From: Streptomyces finlayi
Lineage (GTDB): Bacteria; Actinomycetota; Actinomycetes; Streptomycetales; Streptomycetaceae
Reading direction: 5' to 3'
NCBI RefSeq assembly: GCF_014216315.1
Contig: NZ_CP045702.1
Span: 4,650,001 to 4,714,000, forward strand
Length of the DNA: 64,000 bases
A program made the position numbers and the translations under genes. Below are positions 8,410 to 18,537 of the stretch, one piece after another. Under the pieces are notes generated by a model. That model ran no database searches. It was given only the letters and a program-made list of their open reading frames with translations, and was not told the DNA's origin. The first letter of the stretch is position 1. The number at the start of each line of letters is the position of its first letter.

Positions 8410-9311
8410 CCCGCAGTGTCACCGTCCGCGTCCCCGCCAAGGTCAACGCGCAGCTCGCCGTGGGCGCCCCGCGCCCCGACGGCTTCCACGGCCTGGCCAA
8501 CGTCTTCCTCGCCGTCGGCCTGTACGACGAGGTCACCGTCACCCCCGCCGACGGGCTGACGGTCACCTGCTCCGGCCCGGACGCCGCGCAGGTCCCGCTG
8601 GACACCACGAACCTCGCCGCCCGTGCCGCGATGGCGCTGGCCGGGCGCTACGGCCTCGCCCCCGACGTGCACCTCCACATCGCCAAGGACATCCCCGTGG
8701 CCGGCGGCATGGCGGGCGGCAGCGCCGACGGCGCCGCCGCCCTGCTGGCCTGCGACGCGCTCTGGTCCACGGGCGCCTCCCGCGAGGAACTGCTCGCGCT
8801 CTGCGCCGAGCTGGGCAGCGACGTCCCGTTCAGCCTGGTCGGCGGGGCCGCACTCGGTGTCGGACGCGGCGAGCGGCTGACCCCGATCGAGGTCGGGGGC
8901 AGCTTCCACTGGGTCTTCGCCGTCGCGGACGGCGGGCTGTCCACCCCGGCGGTCTACGGCGAATTCGACCGGCTCACCACGGGTACGGACGTCCCGGAGC
9001 CCACCGCGTCCGCCCCGCTCCTGGCCGCCCTGCGCGCCGGGGACACCACCGCGCTCGCGGACGCCCTGAGCAACGACCTCCAGGCCGCCGCACTCTCCCT
9101 GCGCCCCTCACTGGCCGACACCCTCGCCGCGGGCACCGCCGCCGGCGCGCTGGCCGCCCTGGTCTCGGGTTCAGGCCCCACCACCGCGTTCCTGGTGGCG
9201 GACGAGGAGTCGGCGCGGAAGGTGGCCGAGGCACTGATCACCTCGGGAACGTGCAGGACCGCGCGGGCAGCGGTGTCCCCGGCACCGGGGGCGACGATTC
9301 AGCGGCCGTAG
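8406..9311 (+). CDS. ispE: 4-diphosphocytidyl-2-C-methyl-D-erythritol kinase IspE
   Basis: GHMP kinase (301 residues) that phosphorylates CDP-ME in the MEP isoprenoid pathway. Key features: VPAKVNAQLAVG at the N-terminus, the ATP loop PVAGGMAGGSADGAAALL, and the C-terminal SGSGPTTAFLV. The ATG overlaps the rsmA stop. Its last 13 bases overlap the end of the convergent yoeB remnant. Normal length and motifs. Confidence 0.95.
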   Translation: MTRSVTVRVPAKVNAQLAVGAPRPDGFHGLANVFLAVGLYDEVTVTPADGLTVTCSGPDAAQVPLDTTNLAARAAMALAGRYGLAPDVHLHIAKDIPVAGGMAGGSADGAAALLACDALWSTGASREELLALCAELGSDVPFSLVGGAALGVGRGERLTPIEVGGSFHWVFAVADGGLSTPAVYGEFDRLTTGTDVPEPTASAPLLAALRAGDTTALADALSNDLQAAALSLRPSLADTLAAGTAAGALAALVSGSGPTTAFLVADEESARKVAEALITSGTCRTARAAVSPAPGATIQRP

Positions 9312-9388
9312 TGGTAACGGCACGAGACGATACGTACCTCGTGCCACACGTAGTCCGTCCAGGCGGATTCGTGCCGGACGGGCTTCAA
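9299..9388 (-). pseudogene. Internally deleted YoeB toxin remnant
   Basis: A 29-codon reading frame that begins with TTG overlapping the stop of the antitoxin gene (TTGA), as in intact yefM-yoeB pairs. Its first half (KPVRHESAWTDYVWHE) matches the start of YoeB and its second half (RIVSCRYHYGR) matches the very end, including the catalytic His-Tyr of the C-terminal RYHY. About 55 central codons, which carry the catalytic Glu and Arg in the E. coli enzyme, are missing. It therefore cannot be an active ribosome-dependent mRNA interferase. The assignment rests on reading the sequence by eye; the deletion is inferred by comparison with the remembered E. coli YoeB sequence. Confidence 0.8.
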
Positions 9389-9627
9389 TCGACGAGCTCC
9401 TGGACTGTGCCGCCACCGTTCTCAAGATCGTCGATCGCCGCCAGGACGCGACGCGCGTTCTCGGGGCTGCGGTACAGGCAGGCCGTCTCCTTCATGGACT
9501 CGTACACATCGAGCGCCACGATCACCACGGGCTCGTGGCCGGCGCGCGTCACTATGGCTTCTTCGCGGTCATCGACAACAGCGCTCAGGGTCTCTGCGTA
9601 CTTGGCACGCGATTCGGTGTAGGCCAT
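9385..9627 (-). CDS. yefM: YefM/Phd-family antitoxin
   Basis: An 80-residue protein of the Phd/YefM fold: N-terminal AYTESRAKYAETLSAVVDD, then EEAIVTRAGHEPVVIVALD and YESMKETACLYRSPENARR, all classic YefM. It would bind its own operator and neutralise YoeB. The start at MAYTESRA fits the family length; longer in-frame starts have no homology. A 14-bp perfect palindrome lies about 40 bases upstream. The cognate toxin directly downstream is a deleted stub, so this is now an orphan antitoxin. Confidence 0.88.
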   Translation of the reverse strand: MAYTESRAKYAETLSAVVDDREEAIVTRAGHEPVVIVALDVYESMKETACLYRSPENARRVLAAIDDLENGGGTVQELVD

Positions 9628-9666
9628 GGTCCACAAGGCAGCCTCCCGATCCAGGACGTACGGAAT

Positions 9667-9680
9667 CCTGTACGTACAGG
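9667..9680 (-). promoter_or_regulatory. Palindromic operator upstream of yefM
   Basis: CCTGTACGTACAGG is a perfect 14-bp palindrome. A second related core, GACGTACGG, lies 12 bases closer to the gene. YefM-type repressors bind palindromes with TGTACA-like cores, so autoregulation is probable. Confidence 0.55.
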
Positions 9681-9726
9681 AAAAGGTACGCATGCGTCGA
9701 GTCGTGGAACAAGCGAACCAGGGCCC

Positions 9727-10368
9727 TCAGCCGAGCTTCAAAGTCTTCTTCGCCAGCTCGTACGCGGGCAGCATCCGCTGGTGCTCGGCGGAGTCGAGTC
9801 CGCCCAGGTGCACCACGACCGGGCCGTCCGGGGTGGCGACCGCGAAGGCGCGCTCGGTCTTCGGCTCGTCCTGCAGCTCGCTGCTCACGGTGTACGTGAC
9901 CTCCGCGGCGGTCAGGGAGCCGGCCTCCGACGCGGTGTACGCGGCCTTGCCGGCGGTCGGGTCGGCGGCGAGGAACGCCTCCAGCACCGCGCGCGGCTCA
10001 CTGTCGGACGGTTCACCGGCCCACACCCGGAGGTAGCCGATGTTCCCGGCCGGCTTGGCGTCGATCTCGCAGACCATCCTGACCGGGCCCTGCTCGCCCA
10101 GCGCGGCGAAGTCGGAGCCGGGGTCCACCTCGACGGCCTCCGGCGTCCAGGACGCCGCGAAGTCGAAGGTGACCGGCATCGGGCAGGCCGAACCGGCGGC
10201 GCCGAGCGTGCCGCCCTTGGTGACGGGCTTCCCGGCAGGGGTGTCCTTCGTCTCCCGCGACGACGGCGTGCCGGCCTCCGCACCGCCGTCCGGAGACCCG
10301 CAGCCGGTCAGGACCAGCGCCGTCAGGACCGCCGGGGCCACAGCCCGTACCGCGTACCGCTTCTTCAT
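9727..10368 (-). CDS. Secreted lipoprotein of unknown function
   Basis: A 213-residue lipoprotein. The signal peptide is MKKRYAVRAVAPAVLTALVL followed by the lipobox LTGC, so the mature protein is lipid-anchored on the outer membrane face. A Gly/Ser/Thr-rich linker leads to a globular domain with two further Cys (SACPMPV and RMVCEID), a possible disulfide. The start follows GGTGGGG. It is divergent from the ABC-F gene. I do not recognise the domain. Confidence 0.88.
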   Translation of the reverse strand: MKKRYAVRAVAPAVLTALVLTGCGSPDGGAEAGTPSSRETKDTPAGKPVTKGGTLGAAGSACPMPVTFDFAASWTPEAVEVDPGSDFAALGEQGPVRMVCEIDAKPAGNIGYLRVWAGEPSDSEPRAVLEAFLAADPTAGKAAYTASEAGSLTAAEVTYTVSSELQDEPKTERAFAVATPDGPVVVHLGGLDSAEHQRMLPAYELAKKTLKLG

Positions 10369-10515
10369 GAAGTCCCCACCCCTGAGAAGTTCCGCACCGC
10401 TCCGACCTGGGACGACTTCCCAAGATCGATTGCCGCACGCTATCGCACCTCCGGCGGCGACTACCCTGGGACTTCGAGCGGTCCCCGACGCAGGGACCCC
10501 CCAGGCAGGAGTGAA

Positions 10516-12333
<1,818 letters not shown>

Positions 12334-12513
12334 CACGGCCAGGTCGATGATCGTCTACGACGACTGACGGGCTCTCAGGTCCGGCCGAGGCGTAACGGGG
12401 GCATCACGGGGCGGTTCTCCCTTGGAAACAGGGGGTGGACCGACCCCGTGTTCGAAGCGGTGCGGGTGGTAAAAAGAAGCCCCGCTCGACTGTCGTAACA
12501 CTGCGGAAGCCAT

Positions 12514-12577
12514 GCCCGTTTCGCTCCTTTCCAAGGGGTATCAGCCCAGCGGAAACGCGGGGGAGACCGAAACGGGC
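12514..12577 (+). other. Long-range inverted repeat in the leader of the first beta-propeller gene
   Basis: GCCCGTTTCG and CGAAACGGGC are perfect 10-bp complements separated by 44 bases, ending 33 bases before the start codon. The rest of the space after the ABC-F gene shows no further gene. Confidence 0.4.
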
Positions 12578-12610
12578 ACCGGACCGCACCCCACGAAGGG
12601 GGACGTGCTG

Positions 12611-14473
12611 ATGACCCAGCCGCCCAGCCAGCAACCGCCGCAGGGAGGCTTCGGGGCTCCGCAGGAGCCGCCGCAGGGAACTCCTCAGCCGCCGCCCTAC
12701 GGGCAGCCCCCGCAGACTCCGCCGCCCGCGCAGCCGCCGCAGATGCCGGCCGGCGCCCCGCAGCAGCCGCCGGGCGAGCCCGGCTACGGCTATCCGCAGG
12801 CGCCGGGCCAGGCGCCGGGCCAGGCGCCAGGCCAGGCGACCGGGCCGTACGCCCAGCAGCCCGGCCCGTACGGTCAGCAGCCGGGACCCTACGGCCAGCC
12901 CGGTCCCTACGGTCAGCAGCCGGGGCCGTACGGTCAGCCGACGCAGCCCGGTTACGGCTATCCGCAGCAGCAGTACCCCGGTGCGCCCGCCCCCGGTGGC
13001 CCGGCGGGTCCCGGCGGCGGCAGCCCCTTCAAGGGCAAGCCCGCGGTGATCATCGCCGCCGCGGTGGCCGCGCTGCTCGTCATCGGTGGCGTGGTGTTCG
13101 CTACGGCCGGCGGCGACGACGACAAGAAGCCCGTCGCCAAGAAGACCACCGACGCCAAGCCGAGCGCGTCCCCCACGGTCGACGAGGGCGACGGCACGGG
13201 CGACGGCCGCGAGGTCGACGACGACCTGAACGCCGGCCGCAAGCCGGGCGAGGCCAAGGTCCTCTGGCTCCAGACGAACGGCGTCGACCTGCCCCGCAGC
13301 GGCGCGAACGTGTACGGCCCCTGGATCGTCGGAGACACCGTCGTCAAGGGCATGTACCGCACGGTCTCCGGGTATTCCGCCGCCGACGGCAAGCAGAAGT
13401 GGACCCTGCCCCTGCCGGCCGATCTGTGCGCGGCGCCTCCGCAGCCCACCGCCGACGGCAAGATCGTCATCGGTGTGAAGGACAGCACCAAGGACGGTGC
13501 CGACTGCGCGCTGCTCCAGATGATCGACCTCAACACCGGCAAGCCCGGCTGGAAGAAGACCGTCAAGAAGACCGGCACCTGGGACCTGATGTCCGACATC
13601 GGGCTGGCCATCAGCGGGGACACCGTCACCGTCGGACGCATGAGCAACTCCAACGGCTACCGCGTGAGTGACGGCAAGGAGTTGTTCGGCAAGCCGGCGG
13701 GCAACTGCCAGCCGTTCGCCTTCGCGGGCGGCCCCAAGCTGATCGCCGCCGGCAACTGCCGCACCGGCGACATCGAGAACCCGCAGCACCAGATCCAGGA
13801 GATCGACCCCGCCACCGGCAAGGCCAAGTGGACGTACAAGCCCGCGCGGGGCTGGGAGATCGACAAGGTCTACTCGGTGAGCCCGCTGATCGTCTCGCTG
13901 ACCCAGGCGGTGAAGGGGAAGGACAAGAAGTGGTCCATCCTCGCCATCAAGGAGAACGGCACGCTCCGTTCCCAGCTGGCCGGTGACGCCGAGGACAAGT
14001 TCTCGCCCAGGTGTGGCGGAGGCTTCTCGATCTTCGGCGAGAAGCTCGAAGGGTGCACCGGCATCGCGGCCGACGCCAACACCTTCTACATGGCGACCGA
14101 GGCGGACTCCAGCGGCACCGGCCGTACGAACAAGGTCGTCGCCTTCAACCTGAACACCGGCAAGCCCAAGTGGAAGGCCGCGGCCCCCGCCGAGCGCGTC
14201 ATGACGCCGCTGCGGATGGAGGGCGGCAACGTGCTGCTCCACATGGAGGCCTCGTACGACAAGGGCGGGGCCATCGCCACGCTGTCTCCGGCCGGTGGCG
14301 CCCCCACCGTGGTGCTCCAGCACCCCGAGTCGACGACGGCCATCGAGCGCACCTTCTACTCGTCGAAGATCGCCTACGCGGGCGGCCGTTCCTTCATCCT
14401 CAGCGGGCGCATCAGCGCGAGCAACGACAAGGAGGAGAAGGAGCAGAAGACCATGATGGTCTTCGGCAAGTGA
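12611..14473 (+). CDS. Membrane-anchored PQQ-like beta-propeller protein (first paralog)
   Basis: A 620-residue protein in three parts. The cytoplasmic N-terminus (about 135 residues) is rich in Pro, Gln, Gly and Tyr with repeats of the form GPYGQQPGPYG. One transmembrane helix (AVIIAAAVAALLVIGGVVFA) follows, then an extracellular PQQ-like beta-propeller with repeated blade motifs (LNTGKPGWKKTV, PATGKAKWTYKP, LNTGKPKWKAAA). No PQQ-binding residues can be claimed; such domains often serve as binding or assembly scaffolds. GAAGGGGGA precedes the ATG. The next gene is a tandem paralog. Confidence 0.88.
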   Translation: MTQPPSQQPPQGGFGAPQEPPQGTPQPPPYGQPPQTPPPAQPPQMPAGAPQQPPGEPGYGYPQAPGQAPGQAPGQATGPYAQQPGPYGQQPGPYGQPGPYGQQPGPYGQPTQPGYGYPQQQYPGAPAPGGPAGPGGGSPFKGKPAVIIAAAVAALLVIGGVVFATAGGDDDKKPVAKKTTDAKPSASPTVDEGDGTGDGREVDDDLNAGRKPGEAKVLWLQTNGVDLPRSGANVYGPWIVGDTVVKGMYRTVSGYSAADGKQKWTLPLPADLCAAPPQPTADGKIVIGVKDSTKDGADCALLQMIDLNTGKPGWKKTVKKTGTWDLMSDIGLAISGDTVTVGRMSNSNGYRVSDGKELFGKPAGNCQPFAFAGGPKLIAAGNCRTGDIENPQHQIQEIDPATGKAKWTYKPARGWEIDKVYSVSPLIVSLTQAVKGKDKKWSILAIKENGTLRSQLAGDAEDKFSPRCGGGFSIFGEKLEGCTGIAADANTFYMATEADSSGTGRTNKVVAFNLNTGKPKWKAAAPAERVMTPLRMEGGNVLLHMEASYDKGGAIATLSPAGGAPTVVLQHPESTTAIERTFYSSKIAYAGGRSFILSGRISASNDKEEKEQKTMMVFGK

Positions 14474-14528
14474 CGGTTCACGACGGCACTCGACCCCACA
14501 GTCCCCTTCCTCCAGAGGTAAGCACCCC

Positions 14529-16400
14529 ATGACCCAGCCGCCCCAGCCGTCCAACGAGCCGCCCCAAGGCGGATTCGGTGCTCCGCAGGACCCTCCGCCC
14601 GGTGGGTTCGGCGCTCAGACCCCTCCGCCGGCCGACGGCTTCAGCAAGCAGCCGCCGCCCGCACCGCCGGCCCCGCAGGCCCCCACTCCGGGCGGCTACG
14701 GCACCCCGCAGGCGCCGCAGCCGGGCATGCCGCCGCAGAACCCGGGCTACGGCTATCCCCAGGCCCCGCCCCAGGGCCCGCCGCAGACCCCGCCGCCGGG
14801 AGCGCCCCCCGCGCAGGCCGGCTACGGCTTGCCGCAGGGACCGCCGCCGGGGCAGCCGGGTATGCACCCGCAGCAGGGGTACGGATACCCGACCGCGCCC
14901 ATGCAGCCGCAGTACCCGGGCGGGCCCGCCGGGAACGCGAAGAAGTTCTCCACCCAGACGCAGATCATCGTCGCGGCGGCGGCCGCCGTGGTGCTGATCA
15001 TCGGCGCCGGAGTCGTCTACTCCGTCACCAGCGGTGACGACGACTCCGGCCAGGGCACCGAGGCGTCATCGGCCGGTACGAGCGGCGGCGAGAACAAGGG
15101 CGGCGAGGACGGCGGACTGGCCGGCGGCGACGAGAAGGCGCCGGCGAACACCAAGTCCGCCGTCGGCTTCCAGCTGCCGAAGCCGAAGGTCACCGACGTC
15201 ACGACGGTCGCGGGCTCCTGGATCACCGACAAGGCGTACGTGAAGACCGGCATCCACGAGGTCGTGGCCTACGACCCCGTCAAGGGCACGAAGCTCTGGT
15301 CGATCCCGCTGCCCGGTCAGCTCTGTGCCGCCACCAAGCACATGACCAAGGACTTCAAGACGGCCATCGCCTTCGAGCCGGGCAAGCGGACCAACACGGC
15401 CAAGTACCAGGACTGCAACCAGGTCGGGGTGCTCGACCTCGACACCGGCTCGCTGAAGTGGAACAAGCAGGTCACCGCCGCCACCGGAGGTGACGAGCCG
15501 CTGTCGTTCGACGAGATCACCCTCAGCGGCACCACGGTCGCCGCGGGTGGCACCGACGGCGGCGCCGCCTTCAACCTGGAGACCGGCGCCGAGCTGTGGA
15601 AGCCGACGGCCGACGCCGACGGTTGCTACGACATGGGTTACGGCGGCGGCGAGGCCCTGGCCACGATCCGCAAGTGCGGTACGTACGACAACCCGCAGCT
15701 GACCGTCCAGGCGCTGAACCCGACCACGGGCGCCCCGGTCTCCTCGTACAAGATGCCGGCCGGTGTCGAGTACGCGAGCATCGTCTCGACCAAGCCGCTC
15801 GTCGTGGCCGCCGACGTCGGTGACACCGCCGGTGACGGCAGTGGCATCTCGGACTTCTTCTCGATCGACGCTGCCACCGGCAAACTGCTCGTCCGGATCT
15901 CGGCCGACGCCGACAAGTACGCGGCGCGCTGCGCTTCCACCGAAGTGGAGACGTGCCGGCATCTCGCCGTCGGCAACAACAGGCTGTACGTGCCGACCGA
16001 GGAGCACGAGGGCGGTGGCGAGTACGGCGACACCAACGAGATCGTCGCCTTCGACCTGACGACCGGCAAGCTCGTCGGCGGCAAGGCGGACGCGGGCGAC
16101 CGCTACACGCTGAAGCCGCTGCGCATGGACGGCACCAGCGTCATCGCGTACAAGGAGCCCCCGTACGACAAGGGCGGCCAGATCGTCTCCATCGACGGCG
16201 CCACCTTCAAGGAGACGCTGCTGATGGAGAACCCGGGCGACGAGGCGGTCCGTGACGCGGAGAGCATGTTCTCGGGGGACCACTCCGAGGTGCTGTACTC
16301 CAAGGGCCGGCTGTACATGTCCGAGGTGCTGATCAGTGAGCCGCGCGGCAGCTCGCTGGACGAGAAGGAGTACCTGGCGGTCGCCTTCAACGTGGGGTGA
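14529..16400 (+). CDS. Membrane-anchored PQQ-like beta-propeller protein (second paralog)
   Basis: A 623-residue paralog of the preceding gene with the same plan: Pro/Gln/Gly-rich cytoplasmic tail (NPGYGYPQAPPQGPPQTPPP), one transmembrane helix (IIVAAAAAVVLIIGAGVVYS), an acidic Ser/Gly linker and a PQQ-like propeller (YDPVKGTKLWSIPL, LDTGSLKWNKQV, DLTTGKLVGG). The gap of 55 bases and an AGAGG ribosome site suggest co-transcription. The pair arose by duplication and has diverged strongly outside the motifs. Function unknown. Confidence 0.88.
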   Translation: MTQPPQPSNEPPQGGFGAPQDPPPGGFGAQTPPPADGFSKQPPPAPPAPQAPTPGGYGTPQAPQPGMPPQNPGYGYPQAPPQGPPQTPPPGAPPAQAGYGLPQGPPPGQPGMHPQQGYGYPTAPMQPQYPGGPAGNAKKFSTQTQIIVAAAAAVVLIIGAGVVYSVTSGDDDSGQGTEASSAGTSGGENKGGEDGGLAGGDEKAPANTKSAVGFQLPKPKVTDVTTVAGSWITDKAYVKTGIHEVVAYDPVKGTKLWSIPLPGQLCAATKHMTKDFKTAIAFEPGKRTNTAKYQDCNQVGVLDLDTGSLKWNKQVTAATGGDEPLSFDEITLSGTTVAAGGTDGGAAFNLETGAELWKPTADADGCYDMGYGGGEALATIRKCGTYDNPQLTVQALNPTTGAPVSSYKMPAGVEYASIVSTKPLVVAADVGDTAGDGSGISDFFSIDAATGKLLVRISADADKYAARCASTEVETCRHLAVGNNRLYVPTEEHEGGGEYGDTNEIVAFDLTTGKLVGGKADAGDRYTLKPLRMDGTSVIAYKEPPYDKGGQIVSIDGATFKETLLMENPGDEAVRDAESMFSGDHSEVLYSKGRLYMSEVLISEPRGSSLDEKEYLAVAFNVG

Positions 16401-16422
16401 CCCCGGACGCACAACTTCCGCA

Positions 16423-16438
16423 ATCGGTCCGTACCGAT
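16423..16438 (+). terminator. Stem-loop after the beta-propeller pair
   Basis: ATCGGT-CCGT-ACCGAT forms a 6-bp perfect hairpin 22 bases after the stop. Weak on its own. Confidence 0.3.
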
Positions 16439-16628
16439 CGGCCGCAACAGCAACAGCGGTGATACCGGACATGACGCGGCGTCAAATCGACTTCTTCGGA
16501 CGGAAGACAGCGAATTGAAGGCGTCTGGCCGGTAAGAGGCGCGCTGGGGCGAACAAGCGTGTAGCTTGCCGGGTCACGGCCGGGGGGTCGGGCTCGCAGG
16601 GGCATACGGGGTACATGGGGGTTGCTCG

Positions 16629-17324
16629 ATGAGCGTGCGGCTCATGGTGGTCGACGATCACCGCCTGCTCGCCGAGGCACTCGCCTCGGCGCTGAAGCTG
16701 CGCGGCCACCGGGTGCTCGCCGCGGCCGCGCCCACGTCCGGGGCCGCCGAACTGGTCATCAGCCGCGCGCCGGAGGTCTGCCTGTTCGGTACGGCCACGC
16801 CCGCGGAGCCGGGCACGTTCGACCCGATCGCCCGGATCGGGCGGGAGCGCCCCCAGGTGGCGGTCGTGGTGCTCGGACCCGTACCGAGCCCGCGCGGCAT
16901 CGCGGCCGCGTTCGCGGCGGGGGCCGCCGGTTACGTCCGTCACGACGAGCGCATAGAGGGCGTCGAGCGGGCGATCACCAAGGCCAGGGCGGGCGAGGCG
17001 GCCGTCGCGCCGCAACTGCTCAGGTCGGCGTTCGCGGAGCTGCTCAACCCGGCGGCGCAGCCGGACGACGAGGGTCAGCGGCTGCTGCGGATGCTCACCC
17101 CGCGCGAGGTCGAGGTGCTGGTGCGGGTCGCGGAGGGCGAGGACACCCGGCTGATCGCGACCGGCATGGGTATCGCGTCGAGCACCGCGCGTACGCACGT
17201 CCAGCGCGTACTGATGAAGCTGGGCGTCGGATCCCGCCTGGAGGCCGCGGCGCTCGCCGCCCGTACCGGGCTGCTGGACCGGGCGGTCCTGGACACGCCG
17301 CAGGGGCCGGACCTCCCCGCCTGA
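16629..17324 (+). CDS. LuxR/NarL-type response regulator with a degenerate receiver
   Basis: A 231-residue regulator with an N-terminal receiver-like domain (MVVDDHRLLAEALASALKL) and a C-terminal LuxR-type helix-turn-helix (LTPREVEVLVRVAEGEDTRL through TARTHVQRVLMKLGVGS). The acidic pair D9-D10 is kept, but the phosphoacceptor position is Gly (VCLFG, residue 54), the switch Thr/Ser is replaced (VVVLGP) and the conserved Lys is lost (GYVRHD). It is thus unlikely to be controlled by phosphorylation and may bind a ligand or act constitutively. It lies just before the galactose operon; a link is not shown. Start follows a G-run. Confidence 0.9.
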   Translation: MSVRLMVVDDHRLLAEALASALKLRGHRVLAAAAPTSGAAELVISRAPEVCLFGTATPAEPGTFDPIARIGRERPQVAVVVLGPVPSPRGIAAAFAAGAAGYVRHDERIEGVERAITKARAGEAAVAPQLLRSAFAELLNPAAQPDDEGQRLLRMLTPREVEVLVRVAEGEDTRLIATGMGIASSTARTHVQRVLMKLGVGSRLEAAALAARTGLLDRAVLDTPQGPDLPA

Positions 17325-17449
17325 GCCGGCGGAACGACTGTGAGGCATCGAGCGGTCTTCGCTCTGCCCACGCGCCTGACCTCACCCATCCACGCACAGC
17401 CACACACGGCACACGCAGGCCCATGTGCGCGGGCTCGTTGACGCGCCTG

Positions 17450-17484
17450 TTGGATTGTGATTCATTGTGTGCGGTTATGTTTGG
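17450..17484 (+). promoter_or_regulatory. galP1-like promoter region
   Basis: An AT-richer stretch with repeated TTGTG/TTGGATTGTGA elements sits directly before the galT ribosome site. The Streptomyces lividans galP1 promoter, galactose-induced and glucose-repressed, carries repeated TG-rich hexamers at this place, so this is the probable counterpart. The exact start site cannot be given. Confidence 0.45.
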
Positions 17485-17493
17485 AGGAACCTG

Positions 17494-18537
17494 GTGAAGA
17501 AGACGGTTACGAGTCTCGCCGACGGCCGTGAGCTCATCTATTACGACATCGCTGACGACATCGTCCGCGATGCCGTCGACCGCAGACCGCTCGACGCCGT
17601 CTCGACCTCGTCCGAGGTCCGCCGCGACGCGCTGCTCGGTGACAGCGTCGCCATCGCCTCGCACCGGCAGGGGCGCACCTACCACCCGCCGGCCGACGAG
17701 TGCCCGCTCTGCCCCTCCGAGGACGGCCGACTGAGCGAGATCCCCGACAGTCACTACGACGTGGCCGTCTTCGAGAACCGCTTCCCGTCCCTGGCGGGGG
17801 ACGCGGGCCGCTGCGAGGTCGTCTGCTTCACCTCCGACCACAGCGCCTCCTTCGCCGACCTCACCGGGGAGCAGGCGGCCGTGGTGCTGGAGGCGTGGAC
17901 CGACCGCACCGCCGACCTGGCCGAGCTCGACCAGGTCACCCAGGTCTTCTGCTTCGAGAACCGGGGCGCCGAGATCGGCGTCACCCTCGGCCATCCGCAC
18001 GGGCAGGTCTACGGCTACCCCTTCGTCACGCCGCGCACCGAGCTGATGCTTCGCTCGGCGCGCGAGCACCGCGAGGAGACCGGCCGCAACCTCTTCGACG
18101 ACGTGGTGGCCCGCGAGCTCACGGACGGGGACCGTGTGGTCCTGTCCGGCGAACACTGGGTGGCCTTCGTGCCGTACGCGGCGCACTGGCCGTACGAGGT
18201 GCATCTGTACCCGCGCCACCGCGTCGCCGATCTGCGGGACCTCGGCGAGGCGGCCCGCACAGAGTTCCCACAGATCTATCTGGAACTCTTGAGGAGATTC
18301 GACCGGATCTTCGGCCCCGCCGAGCCGCCGACCCCGTACATCTCCGCCTGGCACCAGGCCCCGTTCCGGGTGCCGGGCCGAGAGGACTTCGCGCTCCATC
18401 TGGAGCTTTTCACCATTCGGCGGACCTCGGGCAAGCTGAAGTTCCTCGCGGGCTCCGAATCCGGTATGAGCGCATTCATCAACGACGTGCCGCCGGAGGC
18501 CGCGGCCCAGAGACTGCGAGAGGTAGCGAGCGAGTGA
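17494..18537 (+). CDS. galT: Galactose-1-phosphate uridylyltransferase
   Basis: Leloir-pathway enzyme (347 residues) exchanging UMP between UDP-glucose and galactose 1-phosphate. The HIT-type active site is seen as GHPHGQVYGYPF (the nucleophilic His of HPH), with zinc-site Cys in DECPLCPSEDG. The start GTG lies 6 bases after GGAGG. Its stop overlaps galE (GTGA). First gene of galT-galE-galK. Confidence 0.95.
   Translation: MKKTVTSLADGRELIYYDIADDIVRDAVDRRPLDAVSTSSEVRRDALLGDSVAIASHRQGRTYHPPADECPLCPSEDGRLSEIPDSHYDVAVFENRFPSLAGDAGRCEVVCFTSDHSASFADLTGEQAAVVLEAWTDRTADLAELDQVTQVFCFENRGAEIGVTLGHPHGQVYGYPFVTPRTELMLRSAREHREETGRNLFDDVVARELTDGDRVVLSGEHWVAFVPYAAHWPYEVHLYPRHRVADLRDLGEAARTEFPQIYLELLRRFDRIFGPAEPPTPYISAWHQAPFRVPGREDFALHLELFTIRRTSGKLKFLAGSESGMSAFINDVPPEAAAQRLREVASE

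Noticed and set aside
12404..14554. Long minus-strand open frame opposite the beta-propeller gene
   Set aside because: Antisense shadow in very high-GC DNA: it mirrors the real gene, is full of low-complexity Arg/Gly/Leu sequence and has no ribosome site or family match.
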